DNA of 64,000 nt from Cytobacillus kochii (lineage in GTDB: Bacteria > Bacillota > Bacilli > Bacillales > Cytobacillaceae). The translations under genes were made by a program, and so were the position numbers. The notes beneath the pieces were generated by a model, which was not told where the DNA came from, made no database searches, and saw only the letters and a list, made by a program, of their open reading frames with translations. The stretch lies in contig NZ_JAIVAM010000013.1 in NCBI RefSeq assembly GCF_020171845.1, forward strand, positions 62,001-126,000, written 5' to 3'. Positions 30,093-40,521 of the stretch are shown piece by piece (the first letter of the stretch is position 1; every line of letters begins with the position of its first letter).

Positions 30093-30832
30093 AGTTATCA
30101 AGTAAAATTGCAATTGTAACCGGTGCTTCTAGAGGGATTGGTAGGGAAATAGCTTTAGAGCTTGCCAGAGAAGGGGCAAAAGTAGCTGTCAATTATGCAG
30201 GTAGTGAGGCGAAAGCCAATGAAGTAGTTGATGAAATTAAATCATTAGGGTCAGAAGCATTTGCTATTCAATGTGATGTTTCTAATAGTGAATCAGTTAC
30301 AAATATGATTAAAACGGTCATCGAACATTTTGGCCGTATTGATATTCTAGTGAATAATGCAGGTATTACAAAGGATAACCTATTGATGAGAATGAAGGAA
30401 GATGAATGGGACGCTGTCATCAATACCAATCTTAAAGGAGTATTTCTGTGCACGAAGGCAGTAACTAGACAAATGATGAAACAGCGGAGCGGACGCATTA
30501 TTAATATTTCCTCTATTGTTGGAACAACAGGAAATCCAGGCCAAGCAAATTACGTAGCTGCTAAATCTGGTGTCATCGGCTTAACTAAAACAACAGCCAA
30601 AGAATTAGCATCGAGAGGCATTACGGTTAATGCGATTGCACCTGGGTTTATTACGACAGAAATGACCGATGAATTAAATGCAGAAATTAAAGAGCAAATG
30701 CTTGCTAATATTCCACTGGCAACATTCGGAGAGCCAAAAGATATTGCAAAAGTAGTTAACTTCCTTGCTTCAGAGGACAGTAAGTATATGACTGGTCAAA
30801 CTTTGCATGTTGATGGTGGTATGTATATGTAA
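30089..30832 (+). CDS. fabG: 3-oxoacyl-ACP reductase
   Basis: A 247-residue SDR reducing 3-oxoacyl-ACP with [13 protein letters not shown] at 11-18, NNAG 89-92, Ser142 and YVAAK 155-159 complete the active site. The residue after beta strand 2 is Asn/Tyr rather than Asp, fitting NADPH use, unlike the two dehydrogenases at the left edge. It overlaps fabD by four bases and precedes acpP. Confidence 0.95.
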   Translation: MKLSSKIAIVTGASRGIGREIALELAREGAKVAVNYAGSEAKANEVVDEIKSLGSEAFAIQCDVSNSESVTNMIKTVIEHFGRIDILVNNAGITKDNLLMRMKEDEWDAVINTNLKGVFLCTKAVTRQMMKQRSGRIINISSIVGTTGNPGQANYVAAKSGVIGLTKTTAKELASRGITVNAIAPGFITTEMTDELNAEIKEQMLANIPLATFGEPKDIAKVVNFLASEDSKYMTGQTLHVDGGMYM

Positions 30833-30935
30833 ACAGTAAGTCCTTTTTTAAAGGGTTTACATATAAATGAAAGATTTAAGATTACGTGATTGTTGTATTT
30901 ACTAAAAACATCTTTCGTATTTATTAACTTTCATC

Positions 30936-30941
30936 TATAAT
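30936..30941 (+). promoter_or_regulatory. Candidate -10 box of an acpP promoter
   Basis: A perfect TATAAT lies 24 bases before the acpP start; no convincing -35 is seen at 16-18 bases. An independent acpP promoter would explain the high ACP demand, but this is tentative. Confidence 0.3.
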
Positions 30942-30964
30942 ATCTTGAGGGGAGGTGAACAAGC

Positions 30965-31198
30965 ATGGCAGAAGTATTAGAACGCGTAACAAAAATCGTT
31001 GTTGATCGTCTTGGTGTTGATGAAGCAGAAGTAAAAGAAGAAGCGTCTTTCAAAGATGATCTTGGTGCTGATTCCCTAGATGTAGTTGAACTAGTAATGG
31101 AATTAGAAGATGAGTTTGATATGGAAATCTCTGACGATGATGCTGAAAAAATTGTAACAGTGGGTGACGCTGTAAATTACATAAAAGCAAAAAACTAA
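30965..31198 (+). CDS. acpP: Acyl carrier protein
   Basis: A 77-residue acidic protein carrying growing acyl chains on 4'-phosphopantetheine. The attachment serine is in [11 protein letters not shown] near residue 37; [16 protein letters not shown] forms helix III. A very strong ribosome site (GGGGAGGTGA) precedes the start, in line with its abundance. It is followed by hairpins and a 345-base gap before rnc. Confidence 0.97.
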   Translation: MAEVLERVTKIVVDRLGVDEAEVKEEASFKDDLGADSLDVVELVMELEDEFDMEISDDDAEKIVTVGDAVNYIKAKN

Positions 31199-31283
31199 TC
31201 GTTAGATAAGTATGAGTGAGGGGTATACCTCACTCAATCTTTCTATATAAATAGCAGTTAATGAGCCAGATGTCACTTTTGTG

Positions 31284-31332
31284 CTTATTGTCCGCCGTGA
31301 CTTGAGTTAATCAGGTAGTGACGGACAGTAAG
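31284..31332 (+). ncRNA. Long stem-loop upstream of rnc, possible RNase III target or small RNA
   Basis: CTTATTGTCCG pairs over 11 bp (one G-T pair) with CGGACAGTAAG; inside, CTTGA pairs with TCAGG around GTTAA, with a symmetric internal loop containing GTGA on both strands. The stem is visible; any function is inferred. A following T-rich hairpin could end a short transcript. Confidence 0.35.
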
Positions 31333-31362
31333 TACATCCAGATTTATCCTCATTAGCGCTTT

Positions 31363-31405
31363 AAACTTGGTTAAGAATTCTTTCTGCCAAGTTTCTTTGT
31401 GTTTT
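31363..31405 (+). terminator. Terminator-like hairpin before rnc promoter
   Basis: AAACTTGG (31363-31370) pairs with CCAAGTTT (31387-31394), followed by CTTTGTGTTTTT. Confidence 0.6.
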
Positions 31406-31457
31406 TATGTAAAATTGCTTAAACTAAGAGAGAATGATGTATATAAAAAGATAAGAT

Positions 31458-31485
31458 TTGTCATCAGTAATAAACCACGTCTAAT
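31458..31485 (+). promoter_or_regulatory. Candidate SigA promoter of rnc-smc
   Basis: TTGTCA (31458-31463), 16 bases, TCTAAT (31480-31485); both hexamers match consensus at five of six bases. It would give a leader of about 64 bases. Confidence 0.5.
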
Positions 31486-31555
31486 AACGTAGTCAATATG
31501 TGTGGTTATCACCATTTAGGATAAATTTCATTTAAGGTACAAGGTGGCTGTTAAA

Positions 31556-32293
31556 ATGCGTAATTACAAAGAAAAAGAGAAAAGAAAACGTGCGGATGAA
31601 AAGAAGTTTAAAGAATTACAGCAGGTATTATCTATTGAATTTAAAAACGAAAAATTATTAAGACAAGCTTTTACTCATTCTTCATATGTGAATGAGCATC
31701 GAAGAAAGCCTCATGAAGATAATGAAAGACTCGAATTTTTAGGAGATGCGGTATTGGAATTAACAGTTTCCAAATTTCTCTATATTAAATATCCGATGAT
31801 GAGTGAAGGTGAATTAACAAAATTAAGAGCAGCGGTCGTGTGTGAACCTTCCTTAGTTGAATTTGCTAATGAAAGAGATTTTGGCAAATACGTTTTACTA
31901 GGAAAAGGAGAAGAAATGACTGGGGGGAGAATGCGTCCGGCACTATTAGCTGATGTATTTGAAGCCTTTATAGGAGCACTATATTTAGACCAAGGGATTG
32001 ATGTTGTTGTTTGCTTCTTAGAAAAATATGTTTTCCCTAAGATAGACTCTGGCGCATTTTCTCATGTAATGGATTTTAAAAGCCAATTACAGGAATTAGT
32101 GCAGAGAGATTCAGCGGGAATGATTGAATATAAGATTCTACAGGAAAAGGGACCGGCTCATAATCGTGAGTTTGAGTCGACTGTTTATCTAAACGGTGAA
32201 GAACTAGGAACGGGTACAGGTCGTTCAAAAAAACAAGCAGAACAACATGCAGCGCAAATGGCATTAGAAGTACTTAAAAACCATGTGAACTAA
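31556..32293 (+). CDS. rnc: Ribonuclease III
   Basis: A 245-residue double-strand RNA endonuclease for rRNA and mRNA processing. The catalytic signature [14 protein letters not shown] lies near 55-68, the second acidic pair in [16 protein letters not shown] near 125-140, and a C-terminal dsRNA-binding domain contains [10 protein letters not shown] and [13 protein letters not shown] choose the ATG at 31556 with AAGGTGG 9 bases upstream; a GTG at 31544 would add four residues. smc follows after 45 bases, as in B. subtilis. Confidence 0.95.
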   Translation: MRNYKEKEKRKRADEKKFKELQQVLSIEFKNEKLLRQAFTHSSYVNEHRRKPHEDNERLEFLGDAVLELTVSKFLYIKYPMMSEGELTKLRAAVVCEPSLVEFANERDFGKYVLLGKGEEMTGGRMRPALLADVFEAFIGALYLDQGIDVVVCFLEKYVFPKIDSGAFSHVMDFKSQLQELVQRDSAGMIEYKILQEKGPAHNREFESTVYLNGEELGTGTGRSKKQAEQHAAQMALEVLKNHVN

Positions 32294-32338
32294 CTCTTTA
32301 TAAAGGTGAAAAAGATTTAGTAAGGGAGGAGCAGGATT

Positions 32339-35300
32339 TTGTTTTTAAAGCAACTCGATATCGTCGGTTTTAAATCTTTTGCTGAACGAGTAACAGTTGA
32401 TTTCGTTACTGGTGTAACTGCAGTTGTTGGCCCTAATGGAAGTGGTAAAAGTAATATTACGGATGCCATCCGTTGGGTATTAGGTGAACAATCAGCTAAA
32501 TCGTTACGTGGCGTGAAAATGGGTGATGTTATTTTTGCAGGTAGTGATTCACGCAAACCATTAAACTATGCAGAAGTTACATTAACGCTAGATAATCATG
32601 ATCAATTTTTACCACTTGACTACAGTGAAGTTAGTGTAACAAGAAGGGTTTTTCGTTCGGGAGATAGTGAATATTTAATTAATAAACAACCTTGTAGATT
32701 AAAGGATATTGTTGATTTATTTATGGATTCGGGGCTAGGGAGAGAAGCATTTTCGATTATAAGCCAAGGAAGAGTAGAGGAAATTCTTAATAGTAAGCCG
32801 GAAGAAAGAAGAACGATTTTTGAAGAGGCTGCAGGTGTTTTAAAATATAAAACACGTAAAAAGAAGGCGGAAGTCAAACTAAGTGAAACAAAAGATAATC
32901 TAAACAGGGTAAATGATATTCTTCACGAATTAGAAACCCAAGTTGAACCGTTGAAGATGCAAGCTTCTATTGCCAAAGATTATTTACAGCAAAAAGAGGA
33001 GCTTGAACAGTTTGAAGTCGGTTTAACAGTTTATGAAATAGAGGATTTGCATAAAAAATGGGAACAGCACTCGAATGATTTTGATCAACAGCAACAGCAA
33101 GAAATAGCCCTTTCAGCAGAGGTACAAACGAAAGAAGCGAAAATTGCTGAAGTACGAGACCGCACAGTCGCATTGGATGAATCAGTTAATGAATTACAAG
33201 AAGTACTCCTACATGCGAGTGAAGCATTAGAAAAACTTGAAGGTCGTAAAGAAGTGCTCAAGGAAAGAAAGAAAAATGCTTCACAAAACAAAGAACAGTT
33301 ACAAAAAAACAAAGAAGTATTGACCATACGTGTAGAGGAACTTAAAAAGTTAAGACAAGAACAAGATCAAAAAACGCTTGCTTTAAAGTCTGAGGCCTCT
33401 ACTTATGAAAAACAACTTTCCGAGAAGTTAGAACAGTTGAAGTTATATAGCGTTGATATTGATGAACAAATTGAGAACTTAAAAAGTGAGTATATTGACC
33501 TTTTAAATACTGAAGCAGCAGCAAAGAATGAACAGCAGATGTTGCAAAAACAACTTACGCAACAAGCAACGCGTGAAGAAAAGTTGATTGGGGATAATAG
33601 TCGATATATTGAGGAAAGAGAAGTATTGCTCGAGCGTAAAGCGGCGTTATTGCATGATCATGAGGCAGTTAAAGAACAATTAGACAACCATATACACCAA
33701 TATAGACAAAAGCAAAAAGAATATGAAATGTTGCAACAAACCTATGAAAAGGATGAAAAGAAATACTATCAAGCCATCCAATTTCTACAACAAGCACAGT
33801 CTAGAAAAGAAATGTTGGAAGAGTTGAAAGAAGATTATTCCGGTTTTTTCCAAGGTGTGAAGGAAGTACTGAAAGAAAGAAACAATCGCCTTAGTGGTAT
33901 TGAAGGAGCAGTGGCGGAGTTAATTGAGGTTCCTAAAGAATATCAAACTGCAATGGAAGTTGCGTTAGGCGCGGCAATGCAGCATATTGTTGTGCAGACG
34001 GAATCTGATGGGCGAAAGGCCATTCAATATTTAAAGAGCCAATCCTATGGTAGAGCGACTTTCTTGCCACTTGATGTGTTAAAAAAGAAAACATTAAATG
34101 AAGCGCAATTAAAAATTGTGAAAGAACACGAAGCGTACATAGGGTCGGCTGCTTCCTTACTACAATATGATGCTAAATATGCTCCTGCTATTGAAAGCTT
34201 ACTAGGCAATGTAATAATAGCCAGTGATTTAAAAGGAGCTAATACGCTAGCCAAGCTATTAGGGTATCGCGTGCGAATAGTCACACTCGATGGTGATATC
34301 GTTAATCCTGGTGGCTCAATGACAGGCGGAGCGGTTAAACAAAATAAATCATCGATATTAAGTAGAAAAAATGAGCTGGATGATTTGAAAGATAAGATCA
34401 CACATATGGATCAGCAAACAAAAGAACTTGAGGCACGTGTGAAGAAAATGAAGCACCAGTTCAAAGATGCTGAGCATATATTAGAAACGCTTAAGCAAAA
34501 GGGAGAACAATTACGCGAAGAAGAGCAAAGCCGTCTTGGTCTCCTTAAAGATATGGAGTATGAAGAGAAGAGAGTAAATGATCGCCTTTCTTTGTATGAC
34601 CTGGATAAGGCACAATTTGTTGAAGAGAAAAACCGCTTCGTGAATCGAGAAAACGAATTAACAGAAATCCTACGAAATTATGCTGAAGAAATTATCTCAT
34701 TAGATAACCAAATTAAAGAATTAACGCAATTAAAGAATGTACAACAAACGTCAAAAGAAAGTTTACAAGAAGAGATAAACGAATTAAAGGTGCAATTTGC
34801 TTCTAAAAGTGAGCAACTAAAATCTGCACAAGATCGTTTGCGTTCAATCGTCTCAGAAAAAGCAGACACAGAAGAGAAATTACAACTCGTTATAGATGAC
34901 TTGCATTTATTATCATCAGAAATGACCAATAATTCCTCAGGAGAACAGCATCTCGAAGAAGAAGCAATGAGAAAGCGTGAAGATAAGAATCAAACAATTG
35001 AACTAATCGCTAAACGAAGAGAAGAAAGATTTTCATTGCAAACAGTACTTGAAGATATCGAAGTGGAGTTAAAAGAGTTAAAACGTCTTCATAAAGGAAG
35101 AGTAGAAGGATTAAAAGATCTCGAAGTGAAAATTAATCGATTAGACGTAGAGTTAGAGACCCGTTTAACGCATTTGCGTGAAGAATATATGCTCTCTTAT
35201 GAAGCAGCGAAAGAGGCATTCCCACTAAGTATTGATGTGGAAGATGCACGCAAAAAGGTAAAGTTAATCAAATTAGCAATAGATGAACTTGGCACGGTTA

Positions 35301-35905
35301 ATTTAGGTGCCATTGATGAATATGAACGTGTTTCAGAACGTTACGAGTTTTTATTAGAACAACAGAACGATTTACTAGCTGCCAAAGACACGCTTTTCCA
35401 AGTCATAGATGAGATGGATGTGGAAATGAAAAGGAGATTTCAAGAAACATTTGAAGGAATCCGTTTCCACTTTGAATCTGTTTTTCAATCATTATTTGGT
35501 GGGGGACGTGCAGATCTTAAGTTTACAAATCCTGAGGACTTATTAAATACCGGTATTGATATTGTCGCGCAACCACCTGGTAAAAAGCTGCAAAATTTAG
35601 GGCTACTATCTGGTGGAGAAAGAGCTTTAACTGCGATTGCGTTATTATTTTCTATATTAAAAGTCCGCCCTGTCCCATTTTGTATATTAGATGAAGTAGA
35701 GGCAGCCTTAGATGAAGCAAATGTGCACCGCTATGCGAAGTATTTAAGAAATTATAGCCATGAAACACAGTTCATTGTGATTACTCACAGAAAAGGAACA
35801 ATGGAGGAAGCGGATGTATTGTATGGTGTTACGATGCAAGAATCCGGCGTTTCAAAAATGGTATCTGTAAGGCTTGAAGAAACAAAAGAGATGGCGATGA
35901 GCTAA
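32339..35905 (+). CDS. smc: Chromosome condensation ATPase SMC
   Basis: An 1188-residue SMC protein that, with ScpA and ScpB, loads at parS sites and individualises replication origins. Walker A is GPNGSGKSN near 32-40; two long coiled coils (about 170-500 and 680-1010) flank a hinge with GAAMQHIVV and [10 protein letters not shown]; the C-terminal head has signature [10 protein letters not shown] and Walker [16 protein letters not shown]. The start is TTG at 32339 behind GGGAGGA. No frameshift is seen in this long gene. Downstream lies a stem-loop, then ftsY. Confidence 0.96.
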   Translation: MFLKQLDIVGFKSFAERVTVDFVTGVTAVVGPNGSGKSNITDAIRWVLGEQSAKSLRGVKMGDVIFAGSDSRKPLNYAEVTLTLDNHDQFLPLDYSEVSVTRRVFRSGDSEYLINKQPCRLKDIVDLFMDSGLGREAFSIISQGRVEEILNSKPEERRTIFEEAAGVLKYKTRKKKAEVKLSETKDNLNRVNDILHELETQVEPLKMQASIAKDYLQQKEELEQFEVGLTVYEIEDLHKKWEQHSNDFDQQQQQEIALSAEVQTKEAKIAEVRDRTVALDESVNELQEVLLHASEALEKLEGRKEVLKERKKNASQNKEQLQKNKEVLTIRVEELKKLRQEQDQKTLALKSEASTYEKQLSEKLEQLKLYSVDIDEQIENLKSEYIDLLNTEAAAKNEQQMLQKQLTQQATREEKLIGDNSRYIEEREVLLERKAALLHDHEAVKEQLDNHIHQYRQKQKEYEMLQQTYEKDEKKYYQAIQFLQQAQSRKEMLEELKEDYSGFFQGVKEVLKERNNRLSGIEGAVAELIEVPKEYQTAMEVALGAAMQHIVVQTESDGRKAIQYLKSQSYGRATFLPLDVLKKKTLNEAQLKIVKEHEAYIGSAASLLQYDAKYAPAIESLLGNVIIASDLKGANTLAKLLGYRVRIVTLDGDIVNPGGSMTGGAVKQNKSSILSRKNELDDLKDKITHMDQQTKELEARVKKMKHQFKDAEHILETLKQKGEQLREEEQSRLGLLKDMEYEEKRVNDRLSLYDLDKAQFVEEKNRFVNRENELTEILRNYAEEIISLDNQIKELTQLKNVQQTSKESLQEEINELKVQFASKSEQLKSAQDRLRSIVSEKADTEEKLQLVIDDLHLLSSEMTNNSSGEQHLEEEAMRKREDKNQTIELIAKRREERFSLQTVLEDIEVELKELKRLHKGRVEGLKDLEVKINRLDVELETRLTHLREEYMLSYEAAKEAFPLSIDVEDARKKVKLIKLAIDELGTVNLGAIDEYERVSERYEFLLEQQNDLLAAKDTLFQVIDEMDVEMKRRFQETFEGIRFHFESVFQSLFGGGRADLKFTNPEDLLNTGIDIVAQPPGKKLQNLGLLSGGERALTAIALLFSILKVRPVPFCILDEVEAALDEANVHRYAKYLRNYSHETQFIVITHRKGTMEEADVLYGVTMQESGVSKMVSVRLEETKEMAMS

Positions 35906-35911
35906 CCTAAT

Positions 35912-35948
35912 GATAAGTCCCATTAGTAATTAGTTAGTGGGGCTTATC
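35912..35948 (+). other. Stem-loop between smc and ftsY without T-run
   Basis: GATAAGTCCCA (35912-35922) pairs with TGGGGCTTATC (35938-35948) through 11 bp with one G-T pair. Neither strand has a following T tract, so it is more likely an RNA processing or stability element than a terminator. Confidence 0.5.
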
Positions 35949-35993
35949 CTCATACATATTAAAAGTAATTATTAGCAGATTGGAGTTATGAAA

Positions 35994-36980
35994 ATGAGTT
36001 TTTTTAAGAAGTTGAAAGAAAAAATCACTTCACAAACGGATACTGTTACAGAGAAATTTAAAGACGGGTTATCAAAGACAAGAGATAATTTCTCTGGTAA
36101 AGTTAATGATTTAGTTGCAAGATATCGCAAAGTGGATGAAGATTTCTTTGAAGAATTAGAAGAAATTCTTATCCAAGCAGATGTTGGTTTTGATACTGTC
36201 ATGACATTAGTAGAAGAATTAAAGATGGAAGTGAAAAGAAAAAATATTCAAGATCCGAAAGAGGTCCATGCAGTTATTTCTGAAAAATTAATTGATATTT
36301 ATGAAAGAGCAGGCGAATCTTCTGCAGATTTAAATATTCAAGACGAGGGTCTAACGGTTATGTTGTTCGTCGGCGTCAATGGTGTGGGGAAAACAACGAC
36401 AATAGGAAAACTTGCTCATAAGCTAAAAGGGGAAGGGAAAAAGGTCATCTTAGCCGCAGGAGATACGTTCCGTGCTGGGGCGATTGAACAGCTTGAAGTA
36501 TGGGGCGAAAGAGTCGGGGTTGAAGTAATTAAACAAGGGGCAGGTTCTGACCCTGCTGCAGTGATGTTTGATGCTGTACAGGCAGCAAAGTCAAGAAAAG
36601 CAGATGTTCTTATTTGTGATACAGCCGGTCGGCTGCAAAACAAAGTGAATTTAATGAAAGAACTTGAAAAAGTAAAACGTGTCATTGAACGGGAAGTACC
36701 AGGTGCACCTCATGAAGTTCTGTTAGCTTTAGATGCGACAACTGGGCAAAACGCAATGGTTCAAGCGAAAACGTTTAAAGAAGCGACAAATGTAACAGGT
36801 ATTGTTTTAACGAAATTAGACGGAACAGCTAAAGGTGGCATCGTCTTGGCCATTCGAAATGAGTTGGAAATCCCAGTGAAATTAGTTGGTTTAGGTGAGA
36901 AAATGGATGATTTACAAACATTCAATGCAGAACAATATGTGTATGGATTATTTGCTGAAATGGTTGAAGCAGAAGAATAA
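35994..36980 (+). CDS. ftsY: Signal recognition particle receptor FtsY
   Basis: A 328-residue SRP GTPase receiving ribosome-SRP complexes at the membrane. The N-terminal NG domain entry (VDEDFFEELEEILIQADVG) precedes GVNGVGKTTTIGKLA (G1), AGDTFRAGAIEQLEVW, DTAGR (G3) and TKLDGTAKGG (G4/G5). The acidic A domain is minimal, as in Bacillus. The ATG at 35994 has GGAG 8 bases upstream; the ATG at 35988 is too close to it. A terminator follows, and the partner ffh lies 550 bases on. Confidence 0.95.
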   Translation: MSFFKKLKEKITSQTDTVTEKFKDGLSKTRDNFSGKVNDLVARYRKVDEDFFEELEEILIQADVGFDTVMTLVEELKMEVKRKNIQDPKEVHAVISEKLIDIYERAGESSADLNIQDEGLTVMLFVGVNGVGKTTTIGKLAHKLKGEGKKVILAAGDTFRAGAIEQLEVWGERVGVEVIKQGAGSDPAAVMFDAVQAAKSRKADVLICDTAGRLQNKVNLMKELEKVKRVIEREVPGAPHEVLLALDATTGQNAMVQAKTFKEATNVTGIVLTKLDGTAKGGIVLAIRNELEIPVKLVGLGEKMDDLQTFNAEQYVYGLFAEMVEAEE

Positions 36981-36990
36981 GAATAAGAAC

Positions 36991-37027
36991 AAAGCTCATT
37001 GCTGAAGAATGCAATGAGCTTTACTTA
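36991..37027 (+). terminator. Terminator after ftsY
   Basis: AAAGCTCATTGC (36991-37002) and GCAATGAGCTTT (37011-37022) form a perfect 12-bp stem; TTACTT follows. Confidence 0.8.
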
Positions 37028-37115
37028 ATGTAATCGGTTATTTTAAAATGACAGAAGCTTGGCTGACAAATATAGCTTATATATAAGTTAATACACTATA
37101 AAAGTCAGTCTATGC

Positions 37116-37144
37116 TTGACAATTCAGTGTGTGATAGGTAAACT
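37116..37144 (+). promoter_or_regulatory. SigA promoter of ylxM-ffh
   Basis: A perfect TTGACA (37116-37121), 17 bases, TAAACT (37139-37144). The predicted start near 37151 lies at the centre of the palindrome described next. Confidence 0.65.
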
Positions 37145-37157
37145 TTACATTGTAAAG
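37143..37157 (+). promoter_or_regulatory. Perfect 7-1-7 palindrome over the ylxM start site
   Basis: CTTTACATTGTAAAG is a perfect inverted repeat with a one-base centre, touching the -10 box and covering the predicted transcription start. The position suits a repressor operator. I do not recognise the cognate regulator; it resembles the spacing of Fur/PerR-type boxes but not their sequence. Confidence 0.4.
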
Positions 37158-37185
37158 GCTTTTCACTTAACAAGGGGGTTTAGAG

Positions 37186-37515
37186 ATGCTTGAAAAAACA
37201 ACGAGAATGAATTATTTGTATGATTTCTATCAATCGTTGTTAACACCAAAACAAAGCAGCTATATGTCCCTTTATTATCTTGATGACTACTCCTTAGGTG
37301 AAATTGCAGAAGAGTATCACGTGAGCCGTCAGGCAGTTTATGATAACATAAAGCGTACAGAAGCGATGCTTGAGGAATACGAAGAGAAGTTATTATTGTT
37401 TCATAAATTTCAAGAGCGCGCTAAAATTATTGCAAAATTAAAGAGTAATTTTCAACCAGAAAGCTTAAAAGAACAATATGAAGCCTTGCTGGAAGAGCTT
37501 GAGAAATTAGATTAG
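37186..37515 (+). CDS. ylxM: SRP-associated helix-turn-helix protein YlxM
   Basis: A 109-residue UPF0122 protein. It contains [36 protein letters not shown], cited here only as the sigma-region-4-like helix-turn-helix near residues 18-52 (key part SLGEIAE then VSRQAVYD). It is always adjacent to ffh and in streptococci modulates SRP GTPase activity. ffh starts 12 bases later, so the two are co-transcribed from the promoter at 37116. Confidence 0.92.
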   Translation: MLEKTTRMNYLYDFYQSLLTPKQSSYMSLYYLDDYSLGEIAEEYHVSRQAVYDNIKRTEAMLEEYEEKLLLFHKFQERAKIIAKLKSNFQPESLKEQYEALLEELEKLD

Positions 37516-37527
37516 GAGGCGGCGTGC

Positions 37528-38880
37528 ATGGCATTTGAAGGTTTAGCCGACCGACTGCAGAATACAATTCAAAAAATCCGTGGAAAAGGAAAAGTAAGTG
37601 AAGCGGATGTAAAGGAAATGATGCGTGAAGTTCGCTTAGCATTACTTGAAGCTGATGTTAACTTTAAAGTAGTTAAACAATTCGTCAAAAAGGTAAGCGA
37701 ACGTGCTGTCGGACAAGATGTAATGAAAAGTCTGACTCCAGGACAACAAGTCATCAAAATTGTTAAAGAAGAATTAACAGAGCTTATGGGCGGCGAACAA
37801 AGTAAAATCGCTGTTAGCAATCGTCCACCAACTGTTATTATGATGGTTGGGTTACAAGGGGCAGGTAAGACGACAACAACAGGAAAGCTTGCAAACTTAT
37901 TAAGGAAGAAATATAACCGTAATCCGATGTTAGTGGCAGCTGATATTTATCGACCAGCGGCTATTAAGCAATTGGAGACATTGGGCAAGCAAATTAATAT
38001 GCCTGTGTTTTCCTTAGGAGATCAAGTAAGTCCTGTTGAAATTGCCAAACAAGCCATTGCTAAAGCGAAGGAAGACCATCATGATTATGTGCTAATCGAT
38101 ACAGCTGGTCGTTTACATGTGGATGAAACCCTGATGACTGAGCTTAAAGATGTAAAGGACTTGACAAATCCAGACGAAATCTTCCTTGTAGTCGATGCAA
38201 TGACGGGACAAGATGCTGTTAATGTAGCGTCTAGTTTTAACGAACAGCTCGGGCTCACTGGTGTGGTATTAACTAAATTAGATGGTGATACCCGTGGTGG
38301 AGCAGCGCTATCTATTCGCTCAGTCACCGAAACACCGATTAAATTTATTGGACTTGGTGAGAAGTTAGATGCAATTGAAGCTTTTCATCCAGAGAGAATG
38401 GCTCAAAGAATTTTAGGTATGGGTGACGTGCTTTCACTTATTGAAAAGGCGCAAGCCAATGTAGATGAGGAAAAAGCGAAAGAGCTAGAAAAGAAAATGC
38501 GTACGGCTTCGTTCACACTTGATGATTTTCTAGAGCAACTTGGTCAAGTGAAGACCATGGGACCGCTCGATGAATTATTAAAAATGATGCCTGGTGCAAA
38601 CAAGGTAAAAGGGCTGAATAACTTAAAAATTGATGATAAACAAATTGCCCATGTTGAAGCCATTATTCAATCAATGACACATGAAGAAAAAAATCAGCCT
38701 GAGATTATTAATGCAGGTAGAAGAAAACGAATTGCAAGAGGTAGTGGACGAACGGTCCCTGAGGTCAATCGCTTACTGAAGCAGTTTGAAGAAATGAAAA
38801 AAATGATGAAACAGATGTCAGGAATGCAACAAAAAGGGAAGAAAAAGGGCGGTTTAAAGCTTCCTTTTAACCCTTTTTAA
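37528..38880 (+). CDS. ffh: Signal recognition particle protein Ffh (SRP54)
   Basis: A 450-residue SRP GTPase binding signal sequences on ribosomes. The N domain begins MAFEGLADRLQ; GLQGAGKTTTTGKLA is G1; DTAGRLHVDE is G3; TKLDGDTRGGAA is G4; the C-terminal M domain (from about 300) has methionine-rich helices, RGSGRTVPEVN as the RNA-binding segment, and ends in a lysine-rich tail with KMMKQMSGM. The start ATG at 37528 follows AGGAGGCGG. Its receptor FtsY is encoded just upstream. Confidence 0.97.
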   Translation: MAFEGLADRLQNTIQKIRGKGKVSEADVKEMMREVRLALLEADVNFKVVKQFVKKVSERAVGQDVMKSLTPGQQVIKIVKEELTELMGGEQSKIAVSNRPPTVIMMVGLQGAGKTTTTGKLANLLRKKYNRNPMLVAADIYRPAAIKQLETLGKQINMPVFSLGDQVSPVEIAKQAIAKAKEDHHDYVLIDTAGRLHVDETLMTELKDVKDLTNPDEIFLVVDAMTGQDAVNVASSFNEQLGLTGVVLTKLDGDTRGGAALSIRSVTETPIKFIGLGEKLDAIEAFHPERMAQRILGMGDVLSLIEKAQANVDEEKAKELEKKMRTASFTLDDFLEQLGQVKTMGPLDELLKMMPGANKVKGLNNLKIDDKQIAHVEAIIQSMTHEEKNQPEIINAGRRKRIARGSGRTVPEVNRLLKQFEEMKKMMKQMSGMQQKGKKKGGLKLPFNPF

Positions 38881-38893
38881 TAAAAAAATACTA

Positions 38894-39249
<356 letters not shown>

Positions 39250-39260
39250 GTGATTAACTT

Positions 39261-39491
39261 ATGATCAAGGACCTTATCGAGACAATTGTGAAGCCCCTGG
39301 TTGATTTTCCTGAAGATATTCAAGTGAGTATTCGTGAAGAAAACCGAGCGGTGACCTATTTGCTTTCTGTCAACAAGAATGACATGGGGAAGGTAATTGG
39401 TAAGCAAGGGCGCATTGCAAAAGCGATAAGAACTGTTGTTTATGCAGCAGGTACTTCTCAAGAAAAAAAGATTTTCTTAGAAATTAAATAA
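39261..39491 (+). CDS. khpA: KH-domain RNA-binding protein KhpA (YlqC)
   Basis: A 76-residue single KH domain with the GxxG loop in MGKVIGKQGRIAKAIR. KhpA pairs with KhpB/Jag in Firmicutes and affects cell elongation and RNA binding; khpB is not in the window. It starts 12 bases after rpsP, and a strong terminator follows. Confidence 0.93.
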   Translation: MIKDLIETIVKPLVDFPEDIQVSIREENRAVTYLLSVNKNDMGKVIGKQGRIAKAIRTVVYAAGTSQEKKIFLEIK

Positions 39492-39528
39492 TCGATTCTA
39501 TCGATATAGCTGAATAAACAAACATGAG

Positions 39529-39553
39529 AAAGGAGGGGAGACCCTCCTTTTTT
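39529..39553 (+). terminator. Terminator after khpA
   Basis: AAAGGAGGG pairs with CCCTCCTTT around a 4-base loop, then TTT. The left arm resembles a ribosome site but precedes no start codon. Confidence 0.85.
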
Positions 39554-39605
39554 CACCATTAAACAAAATTTTCACATTCTATTATTGAATGGAGGCTGGT
39601 TGATC

Positions 39606-39992
39606 TTGCAAATTATTCAAACGGTTACTGTGAAACAAGTTTTAACTGAAACGAGTAAACAGGAATTATTAAATAACTATGAATGGAAAAAACAGCAACT
39701 ACAAAAAGAATGTGATCAATTTAAGTTTGAAATGAGAAAGTGGGAGAAGAACCAAAAGGCCCAAAATGGCCATCTTCGCTCCTTTTTTGATAAAGAAATA
39801 GAATCAAGAAATGAAAAAATGAAATTACTTGATTTTCAAATAGAGCAGTTACATATGCTTCCACTTGGAAGTGAATTAAAAGAAAAAGAAGTTCAATCGT
39901 TAATAACCATCGAAAAGGGAGATAATTGGGAAGAGATCGAAAAAGGAAAAACGATTATCATTAAAGATGGATTGGTTGACGATATCCGCTAG
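39606..39992 (+). CDS. ylqD: Conserved protein YlqD of unknown function
   Basis: A protein of about 128 residues matching Bacillus Ylq[17 protein letters not shown] at the start, a charged helical middle likely to be coiled coil ([21 protein letters not shown]), then a beta-rich end ([19 protein letters not shown]). The start is probably TTG at 39606, with GGAGG 11 bases upstream; TTG at 39600 is possible. It overlaps no gene and leads into rimM after 13 bases. Its role in the ribosome-maturation cluster is inferred from position only. Confidence 0.8.
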   Translation: MQIIQTVTVKQVLTETSKQELLNNYEWKKQQLQKECDQFKFEMRKWEKNQKAQNGHLRSFFDKEIESRNEKMKLLDFQIEQLHMLPLGSELKEKEVQSLITIEKGDNWEEIEKGKTIIIKDGLVDDIR

Positions 39993-40005
39993 AGGTGAGT
40001 ATGAA

Positions 40006-40521
40006 ATGGAAACATGGTTTAATGTAGGTAAAATTGTAAATACCCATGGTGTTCGTGGTGAAGTTCGCGTCATTTCTCGAACAGATTTTACAGAAGAACG
40101 CTATTCACCAGGAAATAAATTGACCTTATTTATGCCTGATAATAAACAAGGGAGAGAATTAACAGTTTTATCCCACCGTACACATAAGTCTTTTGATTTA
40201 CTTACTTTTGAAGAGGTTGTCGGTATGCAAGAAGCTGAAAAGCTTAAAGGTGGCATTTTAAAAGTAAATGAATCGCAATTGAGTGCATTAGAAGAAGATG
40301 AGTTTTATTATCACGAAATCATTGGGTGTAAAGTCTATACGATGGATGGTGAAGAGCTTGGTGAAATTAAAGAAATTCTTTCACCAGGTGCGAATGATGT
40401 TTGGGTGATTAAAGGTAAGCAGAAAAAAGAAATCCTCATTCCTTATATCGCTGATGTCGTAAAGGAAGTAAATATCGCTGATAAGAAGATTATGGTCGAT
40501 TTGTTAGAAGGGCTATTATAA
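40006..40521 (+). CDS. rimM: Ribosome maturation factor RimM
   Basis: A 171-residue 30S assembly factor acting on the head domain near S19. The N-terminal beta-barrel begins [19 protein letters not shown]; the C-terminal PRC-barrel has [15 protein letters not shown] and [10 protein letters not shown]. The ATG at 40006 follows AGAGGTGAG; the frame extends upstream but would overlap ylqD. Its stop TAA shares a base with the trmD ATG. Confidence 0.95.
   Translation: METWFNVGKIVNTHGVRGEVRVISRTDFTEERYSPGNKLTLFMPDNKQGRELTVLSHRTHKSFDLLTFEEVVGMQEAEKLKGGILKVNESQLSALEEDEFYYHEIIGCKVYTMDGEELGEIKEILSPGANDVWVIKGKQKKEILIPYIADVVKEVNIADKKIMVDLLEGLL

Larger units (their letters stand above)
31199..31555 (+). 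other. Structured intergenic region between acpP and rnc
   Basis: This gap holds four readable items. A first hairpin (TGAGTGAGG 31213-31221 with CCTCACTCA 31228-31236) has a poor T-run and may end the acpP transcript. A long stem lies at 31284-31332. A terminator-like hairpin lies at 31363-31394. A promoter lies at 31458-31485. No open frame with a ribosome site was found. Confidence 0.5.

Noticed and set aside
31271..31321. Alternative pairing of TGTCACT with AGTGAC upstream of rnc
   Set aside because: It competes with, and is weaker than, the 11-bp stem at 31284-31332.
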